From the NCBI RefSeq assembly GCF_001612985.1, contig NZ_BDBM01000007.1:62001-126000 (forward strand): a DNA stretch of 64,000 bases, written 5' to 3'. This document shows, piece by piece, positions 8,519 through 16,868 of this stretch. The first letter of the stretch is position 1; the number at the start of each line of letters is the position of its first letter. The position numbers were made by a program, and so were the translations under genes. The notes beneath the pieces were generated by a model, which saw only the letters and a list, made by a program, of their open reading frames with translations, searched no databases and was not told where the DNA came from. This stretch comes from Nocardia gamkensis NBRC 108242 (GTDB lineage: Bacteria > Actinomycetota > Actinomycetes > Mycobacteriales > Mycobacteriaceae).

Positions 8519-9352
8519 TCATCTGGCCAGTACGACGATCGCCACGGTGCCGCCCAACAGCGCAATGCCCAGGTGGGCGGCTACCCACAAGTGGTGCAGC
8601 CGAATCCCCGACAGCACTTTATATTTACGCCTGTGCTGGTTTTCGTTCTCCGACCACAATTGTTCGATTCGTAGCTCCGGATACAGCTCGTCCAGGCGGC
8701 GGTGGAAGTGGTTAGCGCCATACACGTGCAGCTTGAACCGCTCGTAATACTTGGCAGAGATCAGGGCGCCGAATACGCCGAGTAGACCGACCGCCGACGC
8801 GACGGCAGCCGAAGTGATCCGGGAATCGGACTGCAGCGCAACATAAGCCATTCCACCGACTGCACCAATCACGACAACCAGCGTCATGACCGCCCGGTGA
8901 TTCTCGGACTGCCGGGCCTGCGCATGCTGCTCTTGCCACAGTCGCAGCAGAACTTCAGCCCCGCCTTCACCCCGGTCGGGTGTTCGGCGCTTCGGGACAT
9001 TTTCGACTGACGTTTGAACCGGTTGGTTACCTGTGTGCTGAGTAGTGCTGGCACTGGGGCCGTTGGTGGTTCGCCTGCCGGACTGGGATAGCTGATCTTG
9101 TACCCGCTCCCACTTGGCTAGCCATGTACCGATGTCCCCGCCGCACGCTTTCACGAACGCTTCGGTGGTCTCCCATGTCGGCACGTGATCGCCACCAGCG
9201 GCCTCGGAAAGCGCCGTGCGCGACCGACCAGTCAGTCGAGCCATCTGAAGGTACTTAGGACTTCCCGCCTGAGCGCGCAACCGACGCAAGTCAGCGGCGA
9301 AAGCTTGGATCGGGCCCGCTGACGGGTCGAGCGGACGCTCCTTACGCGCCAT
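8519..9352 (-). CDS. XRE-type HTH protein with C-terminal membrane domain
   Basis: 277 residues from ATG 9352, with AAGGA 8 nt upstream; in-frame upstream codons lack a ribosome site. Residues about 12-70 resemble the actinobacterial helix-turn-helix module that begins with an Ala-Asp-Leu-Arg-Arg-Leu-Arg helix and ends in a Trp-Leu-Ala-Lys-Trp segment. Residues 80-130 are low complexity (Ser, Thr, Gln). Then come two hydrophobic helices (roughly 158-178 and 186-205), a soluble His/Tyr-rich stretch, and a third helix at the extreme C-terminus. A membrane-tethered DNA-binding or sensor protein is the simplest reading. The arrangement of paired helices followed by a Tyr-Tyr-Glu-Arg-Phe helix recalls SLATT-type sensors of defence systems, but this is a loose resemblance. 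It converges on the 7163-8506 gene. Confidence 0.75.
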   Translation of the reverse strand: MARKERPLDPSAGPIQAFAADLRRLRAQAGSPKYLQMARLTGRSRTALSEAAGGDHVPTWETTEAFVKACGGDIGTWLAKWERVQDQLSQSGRRTTNGPSASTTQHTGNQPVQTSVENVPKRRTPDRGEGGAEVLLRLWQEQHAQARQSENHRAVMTLVVVIGAVGGMAYVALQSDSRITSAAVASAVGLLGVFGALISAKYYERFKLHVYGANHFHRRLDELYPELRIEQLWSENENQHRRKYKVLSGIRLHHLWVAAHLGIALLGGTVAIVVLAR

Positions 9353-9741
9353 AGCAACTGTCCTTCGAGCTACGCGGTCCACGCGGGCCGCGGCCATCTG
9401 CTTCACGAGTGTCGGTGGAGTTCCTGCAGCGCAGCTGGCCCCCGCCTTGTCGTCCCGCATCAGAGCGACCTATTTGGGCCGCATCCCCGCACTCGGGTTG
9501 ACCGAGCTCATGGTGGCACAACAGCAGCCCGTTCGCCGGAAAACAACAGCAGTGCGTGGAACCTGCGGCGACGACGCCCGCCCACACAAAGGACCACCGC
9601 GCCGTACCACTCACCATCGTTGAGCAGGCACGACGGTCTATGAAGCGCGGCGCTTCCCATGTGCACAGTGATCAGCACAAATGTGTCCGAGCGACCTACA
9701 TTATCCGTCGCTCTCGGTGATTAGACCGTCGGCGGTAATTC

Positions 9742-10857
9742 ATGATCCGAATGAGGTCTACAACGGTTCAGCACCTTGAATATGTGGCCGCGCCCCAGCG
9801 GCGACTCCCATTCAAGAGTGGCTATCAGCAGGACGGCACAGGCGGCAAGAACGTGAATGAACCAGTACGTCAAAACTTGACAAGCTCTATAGGGGCAGTG
9901 TGGCCCCCCGCATTTGCCACGCACAATAGACTTCGAGGGTTCTACCCGCGCGTCGTCGACACGGCCGACGCGATGATTCAGTTCATTGAAGATTTCGAAG
10001 ACTATCGAGCCAAGGCGGCGTATTCTTCAATTGATAGGCTTACGATCAGATATGCGGGCAGCATAGAATTACTCTACATGCTCGAAGATGCAGGTATTGA
10101 AGTAGAAGGAGTTATTCCGCTCGCGTGTGAGCATCCACACTATATCGTCTACACCTGCTGGCATTCCTCATTCAGATCCATTGGAGCTGACGACCTACTT
10201 CAGCATCGAATTATCCTGAAGCGCACCCGCAAAGAGCGAGCGCGAAAGAACCGAATTGCTACCGATTCGCAAGCGCTGGGGCTGACGATCCATGTACTAT
10301 CCAGAGGTACGGAACTGTCGCGGAGAGAGCATGCGGTTGCGCGATTCGTGGAGGTTTACCGTACTTTCGGGTTGGACCAACACGGTGTTCGAGATCTTGT
10401 ACTAAGTGCCGACAATACGATTGCATATCTCGCCGACAGTTCCGACGCAGTCGTTTGCACTGTCCTTGCCGAGCGGGCAAAGATTCTCATTGAAGGTCAC
10501 GATGCTCTGGTCCTGTTTGAAATCACCGAAGGCACTACCCGCGTTGACTTCCAAGGGCGCGGACTATACCGAGGGCTATCCGCGTTACTTGTAGATCACG
10601 TCTGGGAAGAAGCAACTGAACCAATCCATGCTATTTATGGCGAAAGCAACCTTTCATCACCTGGTGTCATATATGCTGCCCGGCAGAATGGTAGACGGTT
10701 CGTACACGACGAAGGTCATCTGTATGGTGCTATTCATTCACGAAATCTTAGGTTTGGTATCTTGTCTCAGAACTACAAGGTCAACGACGGTAGAGAGAAG
10801 AGGGCCTACAATGACTTCGCCCTATCGTACGTTGACCTTGCCGAGCGACGGCTCTAA
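9742..10857 (+). CDS. GNAT-fold acetyltransferase-like protein
   Basis: Up to 371 residues. The C-terminal half (about 205-340) has the pattern of a GNAT fold: an acceptor strand Asn-Thr-Ile-Ala-Tyr-Leu-Ala-Asp, a following strand, then Gly-Arg-Gly-Leu-Tyr-Arg-Gly-Leu-Ser where acetyl-CoA would bind, and a late Ile-Tyr-Gly-Glu-Ser strand with Asn-Gly-Arg-Arg-Phe. The first 200 residues are unassigned. The start is uncertain: ATG 9742 is used, but GTG 9850 is possible and neither has a good ribosome site. Third-position GC is lower here than in neighbours, as in the next two genes, a sign of separate ancestry. It ends 4 bp inside the convergent peptidase gene, so the trio 9742-12347 may have arrived together. 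Confidence 0.65.
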   Translation: MIRMRSTTVQHLEYVAAPQRRLPFKSGYQQDGTGGKNVNEPVRQNLTSSIGAVWPPAFATHNRLRGFYPRVVDTADAMIQFIEDFEDYRAKAAYSSIDRLTIRYAGSIELLYMLEDAGIEVEGVIPLACEHPHYIVYTCWHSSFRSIGADDLLQHRIILKRTRKERARKNRIATDSQALGLTIHVLSRGTELSRREHAVARFVEVYRTFGLDQHGVRDLVLSADNTIAYLADSSDAVVCTVLAERAKILIEGHDALVLFEITEGTTRVDFQGRGLYRGLSALLVDHVWEEATEPIHAIYGESNLSSPGVIYAARQNGRRFVHDEGHLYGAIHSRNLRFGILSQNYKVNDGREKRAYNDFALSYVDLAERRL

Positions 10858-12026
10858 AGTTCGAAGTAACGTTCGAACAGGTCTCGGTAGACCGCTGATA
10901 CGTCATTCAGCGAATTCTGTGATACCCATTCGTTCGGGGAGTGAATATTTCCGCCTTCCGGCCCTAACACCAGGGAAGGTAAACCAAGCGCGTTCGCAAA
11001 TACGTTTTCATCGCCAACGGACCTGCCGTAGTTGATAAACGGTCCGTCTTCGGGTTGCAGCGTGTTGACAACTGCGCCTCGCGCTGCAGCTACGAGGGGG
11101 TCATCGATAGCGATCTCGTATGGCTCAGAGTACCTATTCTGACGCGGAACGAGCTCCGCGACAGCGCTGGCGTACGACCTTGCAGATTCAGGCATCTCCA
11201 TCGAAGCCAGGACACGCGCACATAGATCGTTGTATTCCTTCAGGCAGTCATCAATGGTCTCGGGGATAACCAGCAATCGCTCGACTTCAAGCTCGCAGTA
11301 CTCAGGGATCGACAGACCAGCCGAGGAGCCATTGAAGCTGGCGACATACTGGCTGCCCTCTTTCAAACGTGGGTGGAATGCCTGCTTTGCTCCATCAATT
11401 TCGCGGGCGATGCGAGCACCTATGTCGATCGCATTGACACCGCGATCAATATGTCCACCGTGAGACGAGAATCCATGAATGATGAATCGGAATCGAGCGC
11501 GGCCACGGCGACCGAGTGTTAATACATCTGCGCCCCCGATCTTATCCGCCGACGCCCCTGGTTCGACAGAGAGGATGTGTTCGACACCTTTCATCCAATT
11601 TCGCCGATCGCGCACTACTTGCCAAGCTCCCAGCGATTCATTCTCTTCATCTACCGCGAACAGCAGCTTGATCGGAACATCAGCCGGAAGCTGCTGCAAT
11701 GCAAAAAGCAGGCTCGCGATGCCGCCTTTCATGTCACAGGCACCCAAACCATACAGTCTGTCTCCGACCCGCGTGAGACGAAGAGGATCGGTCTTCCACC
11801 CACTATAGATGGGGACAGTGTCCACGTGTCCGTAGCACAATAGAGTCGCGGTGCCCGTTCCGCGTTCGGCTAGTACATTGAATCGGTCAGACTCGACTAT
11901 CTGCTTTCGCACGACGAACCCCTCGCCAGTCAGATACTTGACCAGCCACTCACCGATTGTCCGCTCACGGCCAAAGGTCGAGTCGTGCGCTACCAGCGCT
12001 TCGAGTAGTTCTGTCAGATTCATCAT
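10854..12026 (-). CDS. M20-family metallopeptidase (ArgE/DapE-like)
   Basis: 390 residues, the usual length for M20 amidohydrolases that cleave N-acyl amino acids or small peptides using two zinc ions. Visible motifs in order: Gly-His-Val-Asp-Thr-Val-Pro (first metal His and catalytic Asp), Gly-Ala-Cys-Asp-Met-Lys-Gly-Gly (bridging Asp), Asp-Glu-Glu-Asn-Glu-Ser (general base and metal Glu), Ser-Val-Glu-Pro-Gly-Ala, and a late Ile-His-Ser-Pro-Asn-Glu-Trp (last metal His). A lid domain with Gly-Phe-Ser-Ser-His-Gly-Gly-His lies between. Two adjacent ATGs occur; 12026 is used. The upstream 105-residue gene ends 3 bp before it, so they are one operon. The substrate is unknown; a nearby acetyltransferase-like gene makes acyl-amino acid turnover plausible. 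Confidence 0.9.
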   Translation of the reverse strand: MMNLTELLEALVAHDSTFGRERTIGEWLVKYLTGEGFVVRKQIVESDRFNVLAERGTGTATLLCYGHVDTVPIYSGWKTDPLRLTRVGDRLYGLGACDMKGGIASLLFALQQLPADVPIKLLFAVDEENESLGAWQVVRDRRNWMKGVEHILSVEPGASADKIGGADVLTLGRRGRARFRFIIHGFSSHGGHIDRGVNAIDIGARIAREIDGAKQAFHPRLKEGSQYVASFNGSSAGLSIPEYCELEVERLLVIPETIDDCLKEYNDLCARVLASMEMPESARSYASAVAELVPRQNRYSEPYEIAIDDPLVAAARGAVVNTLQPEDGPFINYGRSVGDENVFANALGLPSLVLGPEGGNIHSPNEWVSQNSLNDVSAVYRDLFERYFEL

Positions 12027-12029
12027 GAG

Positions 12030-12347
12030 CTAGCGAATGTCTCCAATGTCGCCGGTCGTCCAGATTCCGATCCCGTTAGGATAGTAGATTCCCTGGATAA
12101 TGTTGGGACCCTTGAACGTGTCTTTCCTGCGGTCGATCAGGTTGCTTCGATAGGTACCGACTGCATCCCTGGGCCATGCGCTATCATCCGCCAGAACAGC
12201 TCCACCGATGTTCTCACATCGATGTTCGTCGAGAAAAGCGACAATGGCTGCCAGCTCATCCGGTTCCAGCGTGGGCAGTTTGTCTTGCCGATATAAGTCG
12301 TCGATTTCCTGGTAGGATTCAATCTTTTTCCGAGCGTCGGAGTTCAT
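12030..12347 (-). CDS. Hypothetical protein, partner of M20 peptidase
   Basis: 105 residues from ATG 12347, preceded by GGAAGGGG at about 5 nt. An AT-rich stretch around 12380-12410 upstream contains TATAAA-like promoter sequence on the minus strand. The N-terminal half is charged and helical; the C-terminal half contains Gly-Pro-Asn-Ile-Ile-Gln-Gly-Ile-Tyr-Tyr-Pro-Asn-Gly and Trp-Thr-Thr-Gly-Asp, suggesting a short beta structure. No known family was recognised. It ends 3 bp before the peptidase start, so the two are co-transcribed. Confidence 0.7.
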   Translation of the reverse strand: MNSDARKKIESYQEIDDLYRQDKLPTLEPDELAAIVAFLDEHRCENIGGAVLADDSAWPRDAVGTYRSNLIDRRKDTFKGPNIIQGIYYPNGIGIWTTGDIGDIR

Positions 12348-12498
12348 TGCCGCCCCTTCCGGAATTAAAGTAGTATTGGTCGGATATTACTTTATATACG
12401 ACGTCGCCGTCAAGCGATTTTCGTTCATCCAGGCGATTTGCCTCAGTAGATATCGATATCTAAGCCGACTTACCTGCGGGCATTAGAGGAATTCATAG

Positions 12499-12654
12499 AT
12501 ACTCCGCCGTAAGTTCAACTTCACCGTCGAGGTCGGTCATGCGGAGCCTGTGCAGCTGACCGAGCACGACGCCTACGCCTGGACCAGCCTGGTCGAGGAA
12601 CCGCCTGTAACGGATGCCGTGAAGCAGGTTCTGGCGCGGTACCGGGAGAGCTGA
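12499..12654 (+). pseudogene. C-terminal remnant of a NUDIX hydrolase
   Basis: About 50 in-frame residues ending at a TGA, with a stop immediately upstream at 12496 and no start. The residues (Phe-Asn-Phe-Thr-Val-Glu-Val, Leu-Thr-Glu-His-Asp-Ala-Tyr-Ala-Trp, and a closing Val-Lys-Gln-Val-Leu-Ala-Arg-Tyr) match the last strand and helix of NUDIX enzymes common in actinomycetes. The Nudix box itself is missing, so this is a broken fragment. A strong hairpin terminator follows. Confidence 0.6.
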
Positions 12655-12712
12655 CCCGGCACAGTTAATCCGCTGTCCAGATAGGTACGACCGAAGGCTC
12701 CGCGACGCCAAC

Positions 12713-12740
12713 AGCCCGCTCCCTACACGAAGCGGGCTGC
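12713..12740 (+). terminator. Hairpin terminator after NUDIX remnant
   Basis: Perfect 9-bp stem (12713-12721 with 12732-12740) and a 10-nt loop, followed by CGTTGTTG. It has no long T tract, as is common in high-GC genomes. It would serve the plus strand. Confidence 0.55.
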
Positions 12741-12808
12741 GTTGTTGTGCAGTTCCGAGCTACTGGTCATCCACGTCGATCACTGGCCTCCGTCTCATCG
12801 TCATCGCC

Positions 12809-13030
12809 TCACCACCGGATCGGCCTCGCTGGCGGTGGCGGGCTCCCCGAGGCGACGTCGCCGCGGTCGCCGTTGTCGATCGCCTGCGGACTATCCCGCA
12901 GCCGCACGTTGCCCACCGCGTGCCGCCTCTGAAGTTCGGTCGTCTTCCACCAATAGCCGAGCCTGAAGCACAGCGCCCCGGTGAAGATGACTGATCCCGC
13001 CCAGGCTACGGCGACGAGGAGGGACGACAT
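12809..13030 (-). CDS. Small single-pass membrane protein
   Basis: 73 residues. The first 27 residues form one hydrophobic helix (Leu-Leu-Val-Ala-Val-Ala-Trp-Ala-Gly...), followed by Trp-Trp-Lys and a charged tail ending in prolines, so it probably sits in the membrane with the tail in the cytoplasm. It starts 4 bp after the stop of the 13034-13237 gene and is the last gene of the six-gene operon that begins at 14809. The family was not recognised. Confidence 0.6.
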   Translation of the reverse strand: MSSLLVAVAWAGSVIFTGALCFRLGYWWKTTELQRRHAVGNVRLRDSPQAIDNGDRGDVASGSPPPPARPIRW

Positions 13031-13033
13031 CGC

Positions 13034-13237
13034 TCAGAAGTCACCCTCGATCAGCAGCAGATAGGCCGCCTCCAGGTGCACGATGCACTCGTCGGGATGG
13101 TGGAATCGGTGGACATACCGCAGCTCGCGGGCACGTTCGAGCGTCAGCTCCATCAGGTGCACCTGACACATGAACTCCGCCAGCTTGCCGTCCGCCTGCA
13201 CGAACGTCCGCTCCGGCATCGGTTCCGGCCTGCTCAT
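13034..13237 (-). CDS. Small hypothetical protein in 12.8-14.8 kb operon
   Basis: 67 residues from ATG 13237, which overlaps the stop of the upstream gene in an ATGA arrangement, fixing the start by translational coupling. The sequence is a single helical domain with several His and Cys residues (Met-Cys-Gln-Val-His-Leu-Met-Glu-Leu, His-Arg-Phe-His-His-Pro-Asp-Glu-Cys), which could bind a metal. No known family recognised. Confidence 0.65.
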   Translation of the reverse strand: MSRPEPMPERTFVQADGKLAEFMCQVHLMELTLERARELRYVHRFHHPDECIVHLEAAYLLLIEGDF

Positions 13238-13809
13238 GCCGAACCATCCTCGTCCGGCCATACCCGCCTCGGCGGAAACTCCGTCCCGCCCCTCTCCGGC
13301 CCCTGATCCTTGGGCAGCCGCGCGTCCCGTGCCGCGGCCACCAGCTCGTCGAACGCCTCAATGCACCAGGAGAGTTCAGCGGCGTCACGCTCATGGTGCT
13401 GCGGATCGTTTTGCCGGAGCGCATAGAGGACGTACTTCCATACCAGCCACGCCACCCACTGGCCGTAGGTCGATGGACTGAGTGGTGCATCCGCCTGGGA
13501 TGCAATGTCTTTGAGGTGCCCGCCCGCCTCCCGGTCGATCAGCCAGATCAGTAGGTTGAGCTGCTCATCGACCGAGGCTTCGGCGTTACGGCCATGCTCA
13601 TGAACATGACGCCACTCACCGACCAGTCCACGGGCACAGCGCAGCAGCACCGTGGTTGGTTCCTCGACCCGCGCGCACACCCGTAGGAACGAGCTGACAT
13701 CCGGCAATGGCTGCTCCGGTGTGGCTTCTACGGGCGGCACGGTGAAGGCGAGCGGCTTGTCCGGGGTGGAGCTACAGAAGATGCTGTGCTCCGCGCTCGT
13801 TTCGGGCAT
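13234..13809 (-). CDS. Hypothetical helical protein in 12.8-14.8 kb operon
   Basis: 191 residues from ATG 13809, preceded by AAAGG at 8 nt. The frame stays open another 450 bases upstream, but that part is a shadow of the genes at 13847 and 14057. The protein has a disordered start, then helices rich in Trp and Leu (Leu-Asn-Leu-Leu-Ile-Trp-Leu-Ile-Asp, Trp-Val-Ala-Trp-Leu-Val-Trp-Lys-Tyr) that look amphipathic rather than membrane-spanning. A basic tail follows. It is coupled to the 67-residue gene downstream. No function proposed. Confidence 0.7.
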   Translation of the reverse strand: MPETSAEHSIFCSSTPDKPLAFTVPPVEATPEQPLPDVSSFLRVCARVEEPTTVLLRCARGLVGEWRHVHEHGRNAEASVDEQLNLLIWLIDREAGGHLKDIASQADAPLSPSTYGQWVAWLVWKYVLYALRQNDPQHHERDAAELSWCIEAFDELVAAARDARLPKDQGPERGGTEFPPRRVWPDEDGSA

Positions 13810-13846
13810 GGTGGTGTGCCTTTCGGATTTAGGTACGCGAGGAGGC

Positions 13847-14050
13847 TCAGTCCCACAGGTCGGCGCATGGAAGCGGCGGCAGATCGGCCCGGACATCGTC
13901 ATCGACGGTGACGACCAGCTCCGGGAACCCCTGGGCCAGTCGGTCAGCGACGTTCTGCGCTTGTTCGGCGCTAGCTTGGTAGTCCAGCGTGAGGGCGCCG
14001 GACTCGATGTGGATATGCCGGATGCGCCGAAGCGGGGTGATGGGCTGCAT
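13847..14050 (-). CDS. Small alpha/beta protein in 12.8-14.8 kb operon
   Basis: 67 residues from ATG 14050, six bases after the upstream stop. The pattern is strand (Ile-Arg-His-Ile-His-Ile-Glu), strand (Leu-Thr-Leu-Asp-Tyr-Gln), helix (Ala-Gln-Asn-Val-Ala-Asp-Arg-Leu), strand (Leu-Val-Val-Thr-Val-Asp-Asp-Asp), like a compact two-layer fold. It has no motif that names a family. Confidence 0.65.
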   Translation of the reverse strand: MQPITPLRRIRHIHIESGALTLDYQASAEQAQNVADRLAQGFPELVVTVDDDVRADLPPLPCADLWD

Positions 14051-14056
14051 GGCGGA

Positions 14057-14659
14057 TCACATGCCGGGCGGCAGGCGCCGACCGGGTTCGATCTCAGCAG
14101 CGAGCTGGTCGTAGCCTTTGCACAGTTCGACCAATTGGTGGGCTTCAGGCAGCTCGTCACAGTCGGGCTGTTTCGATCTGATTGCGACCCTTTCCCAAAG
14201 ATCCGCCATCCGGGCCGCGATCTCGCCAATGCTCTCGGTGTGCACAGCGATGACCTCGTCAATGAGGCTGGTCTGCAGCAGTGGAAGCGGTGAGCTTCGC
14301 TGGTTCCGGCACTGCTTCAAACGATCGGTGACGACGTCATCAATGATGGCAATCAGGACTTCGATATCCGTCTGCGCCACTACCAGTTCGGACGCTGCAG
14401 GCCTCAGCTGTTCGGCCGAGGTTGTGTCACTACCGAGTACCTCGTACGCTAGCCGGTACTGCTTCTGGCAGGCCACGAGGTCGAACGCCGGATCGAGGAT
14501 GTCGGCAGCTGTCAGGGGCGGCTTTCCATTGAATGCCGCCAGGAACATCTCGCTCGACGGCAGTGGCTCCAGAGGTACCCATTCCGGGATCGTGTCGTCC
14601 AGATCGCTGTCTCTATTGGGAGGCCCGTCCTCCGGGCTGCCACTGGGCAGTATGGTCAC
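14057..14659 (-). CDS. Hypothetical helical protein in 12.8-14.8 kb operon
   Basis: 200 residues from GTG 14659 with GGTGA 7 nt upstream. The first 35 residues are acidic and unstructured; residues 45-190 are predicted as long helices with heptad-like Leu, Ile and Val spacing, so a helical bundle or coiled coil is likely. No membrane segment. It begins 6 bp after the stop of the 47-residue gene. The family was not recognised; it may act together with the other small proteins of this operon. Confidence 0.7.
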   Translation of the reverse strand: MTILPSGSPEDGPPNRDSDLDDTIPEWVPLEPLPSSEMFLAAFNGKPPLTAADILDPAFDLVACQKQYRLAYEVLGSDTTSAEQLRPAASELVVAQTDIEVLIAIIDDVVTDRLKQCRNQRSSPLPLLQTSLIDEVIAVHTESIGEIAARMADLWERVAIRSKQPDCDELPEAHQLVELCKGYDQLAAEIEPGRRLPPGM

Positions 14660-14665
14660 GGCAGA

Positions 14666-14809
14666 TCACCGCGGCTTCGTCTGCGAGGGCACGACGCGGC
14701 CGGCCTCGATCAGCGTGTCGAAGGCGGCAGCCTTGCGCGGGCAGCGCTTCGCCCGGCAGGCCACGTGGTAGCGCATCACTGTGTGGGCTTGCTGGATGGT
14801 GAACGGCAT
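14666..14809 (-). CDS. Short Cys/Arg-rich protein, first gene of operon
   Basis: 47 residues from ATG 14809, with AGGCG 7 nt upstream. It has the layout of short actinomycete proteins: a helix with Met-Arg-Tyr-His, then Cys-x5-Cys-x2-Lys-Ala-Ala-Ala-Phe, and an Ile-Glu-Ala-Gly-Arg-Val-Val-Pro end. The Cys-x5-Cys with nearby His could bind a metal. The in-frame extension upstream runs through the inverted repeat and has no ribosome site, so it is rejected. It is the promoter-proximal gene of the 14809-12809 operon, opposite the XRE-TPR regulator. Confidence 0.6.
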   Translation of the reverse strand: MPFTIQQAHTVMRYHVACRAKRCPRKAAAFDTLIEAGRVVPSQTKPR

Positions 14810-14923
14810 GATCGGCGCCTGATGCGCCTCCTGTCCCGTCATAGCGATGAGTTGGTAGATGGCAAGCGAACTGGTGAGCATCGCAGAGTGCTTCTTTCCG
14901 ATCCGGGGCGGCCAAACGGTCAG

Positions 14924-14991
14924 GCGGTACCCGGCACCGGGGGCGTTTCGCCACCGGCCTGCCACTCTGGCGGCCCGGTGCCGGGTACCGC
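14924..14991. promoter_or_regulatory. 18-bp perfect inverted repeat between divergent genes
   Basis: Positions 14924-14941 and 14974-14991 are perfect inverted copies of an 18-base GC-rich sequence, 32 bases apart. Each arm contains GGTACC and an imperfect CCCGGCACCGGG palindrome. It lies in the gap between the minus-strand operon (start 14809) and the XRE-TPR regulator (start 15103), a natural place for an operator. On the plus strand it is followed by TTTTAACCC, so a terminator or a small hairpin RNA is the alternative. Confidence 0.5.
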
Positions 14992-15102
14992 TTTTAACCC
15001 TGGCGCACAAGCGGTTTCGAGCGGTACGGCGCTGTGGTGGGGTAGTGTGGGCGTAGCGTAGGTATTTGCCCAGTTCAGGCCCCAAAAACATAGGCAAAGG
15101 CG

Positions 15103-16485
15103 ATGGTACGAGCGCGACAGTGGACCGGCTTCGAAGCCGCCGCACTCCAAGAAGCTATGCGCAAGTCGATTCGTGAGTTCGCTGCTCTGCTAGGAGTGGA
15201 GACGACCACGATCACGAACTGGCGCAGCGGTCTCAGCGCAGTCACGCCCCGCTCTGGCACCCAAGCCATCCTGGATACGACCTACCAGCAGCGGGCAACA
15301 CCGGAGGACCGCACCCGCTTCGAGCAGATCGTGGCCGAGGGGGAGGCGGTGTGGCGGGAGCGGCACGATCGCGCTCGCCGTCCGGCCACCAGCCGCGCCG
15401 TTCATCCGTCCTATGATGAGGAGGCATGGCCCCCAGACCACCAGGTGGATGATGTGCGTCGCGCTGACTTTCTTCGCGGTCTGTTAGCTGTATCCGCCAC
15501 GGCTGTCACCGACGATGTGGTCGCGGTGGCTACCCGCCCGATCGACCGCGCACCGGTCCGCGTGGGCATGGACCACGTCAACCGCGTCCGTGACTGGGCC
15601 TCCTTGTTCCGTGCAGCGGATGACGCGGGCCTGCACATCGGGGACGGCATGGTCGCGCAACTCCGGGTGGCAGTGGGCTATCTGCGGGCGGATATGTCGG
15701 AACCGGTGCGGCATGCCATGCATGCGGTGGTCGGGACGCTCTTCCGAGTTGTCGGTTGGGCGCAGTACGACCGCGGCAACCACGAGGCAGCCCGGACGAG
15801 TTTTCGCGCAGGATGGTACTGCGCCGAGGAAGCCGACGAGTGGTGGCTGCGCGCGGCAGTCCTGACATGCCTGGCTCGTCAAGACATCTACCTCGGGAAT
15901 GCCGACGATGCGCTGACGCTGCTTGGGCTGGCATCGGTTCGATCCGACCGGCTGTCGCTGCTGCGCCGCGCCGACATCGCGGCGGTGCAGGCACGGGCAT
16001 TCGGCAAGCTCGGTAACGCAGTCGAGTGTATGCGGGCTGTCGATCAGGCCGAGCAGTTCTTCGCCGAGGCGCAAGGGCAGGACCATCCGGATACCGACCA
16101 CGAAGGCTTCAAGTCCTACTACGCCGAGTCGCTGCTTCGGGGCGACACGGCGCAGGGACTGTTCGACCTGGCGTACCACCAGAAGGCTGAAGTGCCAAGC
16201 ACCGCTGCTAGGCTCCGGACCGCGCTGAATCTGTCCGATGAACACGCTCGGTCGCGTCACCTCAGCCTGATCCGGTTGGCCGCTCTTGAGTTGCGCCACG
16301 GGGATAGCGATGAAGGATTGGCGCTCGGATTTCAGGCGGTCGAAAGCGCCGGCGGCACTAGCTCGGCGCGCGTCCTCGATAGTCTGAAGCTGATGTACCA
16401 GGCGGCCAGCGCGCACCGCCTGACATCTTCCGTTGGAGCCCAGCAACTCCGGCGCGGGATCACCGATCTGCTCCACGCCTCGTAA
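15103..16485 (+). CDS. XRE-family regulator with TPR-like domain
   Basis: 460 residues. Residues about 8-60 form a helix-turn-helix ([11 protein letters not shown] then Thr-Ile-Thr-Asn-Trp). A linker carries [12 protein letters not shown], and from about residue 150 a helical repeat array (Trp-Ala-Gln-Tyr-Asp-x-[16 protein letters not shown]) resembles TPRs. Such proteins in actinomycetes are transcription regulators whose TPR part senses a peptide or protein. It is divergent from the 14809-12809 operon with an 18-bp inverted repeat between, so it probably controls that operon. Confidence 0.85.
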   Translation: MVRARQWTGFEAAALQEAMRKSIREFAALLGVETTTITNWRSGLSAVTPRSGTQAILDTTYQQRATPEDRTRFEQIVAEGEAVWRERHDRARRPATSRAVHPSYDEEAWPPDHQVDDVRRADFLRGLLAVSATAVTDDVVAVATRPIDRAPVRVGMDHVNRVRDWASLFRAADDAGLHIGDGMVAQLRVAVGYLRADMSEPVRHAMHAVVGTLFRVVGWAQYDRGNHEAARTSFRAGWYCAEEADEWWLRAAVLTCLARQDIYLGNADDALTLLGLASVRSDRLSLLRRADIAAVQARAFGKLGNAVECMRAVDQAEQFFAEAQGQDHPDTDHEGFKSYYAESLLRGDTAQGLFDLAYHQKAEVPSTAARLRTALNLSDEHARSRHLSLIRLAALELRHGDSDEGLALGFQAVESAGGTSSARVLDSLKLMYQAASAHRLTSSVGAQQLRRGITDLLHAS

Positions 16486-16513
16486 CCTCAGGAACCTACC
16501 GACAGGAGCTGTC

Positions 16514-16843
16514 GTGATCATCGCTTTCTCAGTCACGCCGATGGGGACGGGCGAAAGTGTCGGCGAAGGAGTTGCCGAGGCCGTGCGCGTGATTCGAGCG
16601 AGCGGACTGCCGAACGAAACCAACGCCCTGTTCACCACGATCGAGGGGGAATGGGACGAAGTCATGGCGGTGATCAAGCAGGCAATCGACGCGGTCATGG
16701 CTGTCGCACCTCGATGCAGCATCGTCCTCAAAGGTGACATCCGTCCGGGTGTCACCGATGCGATGACCGGCAAGGTGGCATCGGTCGAGCGGCACTTGGC
16801 GGCGAAGTCCGGATCTTCCGAGGCGCAATCGAACGGCCGCTAG
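16514..16843 (+). CDS. MTH1187/YkoF-type thiamine-binding protein
   Basis: 109 residues from GTG 16514, with AGGAG 5 nt upstream; longer in-frame readings would overlap the regulator gene. The start [10 protein letters not shown] and the [10 protein letters not shown] helix are typical of this small ferredoxin-like family, as are [11 protein letters not shown] and [12 protein letters not shown]. Members bind thiamine or related pyrimidines as dimers or tetramers. The gene follows the XRE-TPR regulator by 28 bp and may share its transcript. Confidence 0.85.
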   Translation: MIIAFSVTPMGTGESVGEGVAEAVRVIRASGLPNETNALFTTIEGEWDEVMAVIKQAIDAVMAVAPRCSIVLKGDIRPGVTDAMTGKVASVERHLAAKSGSSEAQSNGR

Positions 16844-16868
16844 CACGAGCTGTTCCGGTAGCACGGGA

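Noticed and set aside
15484..16773. A 429-codon minus-strand frame opposite the XRE-TPR gene
   Set aside because: A shadow of the regulator: no ribosome site, and its composition is that of reversed codons with high GC.
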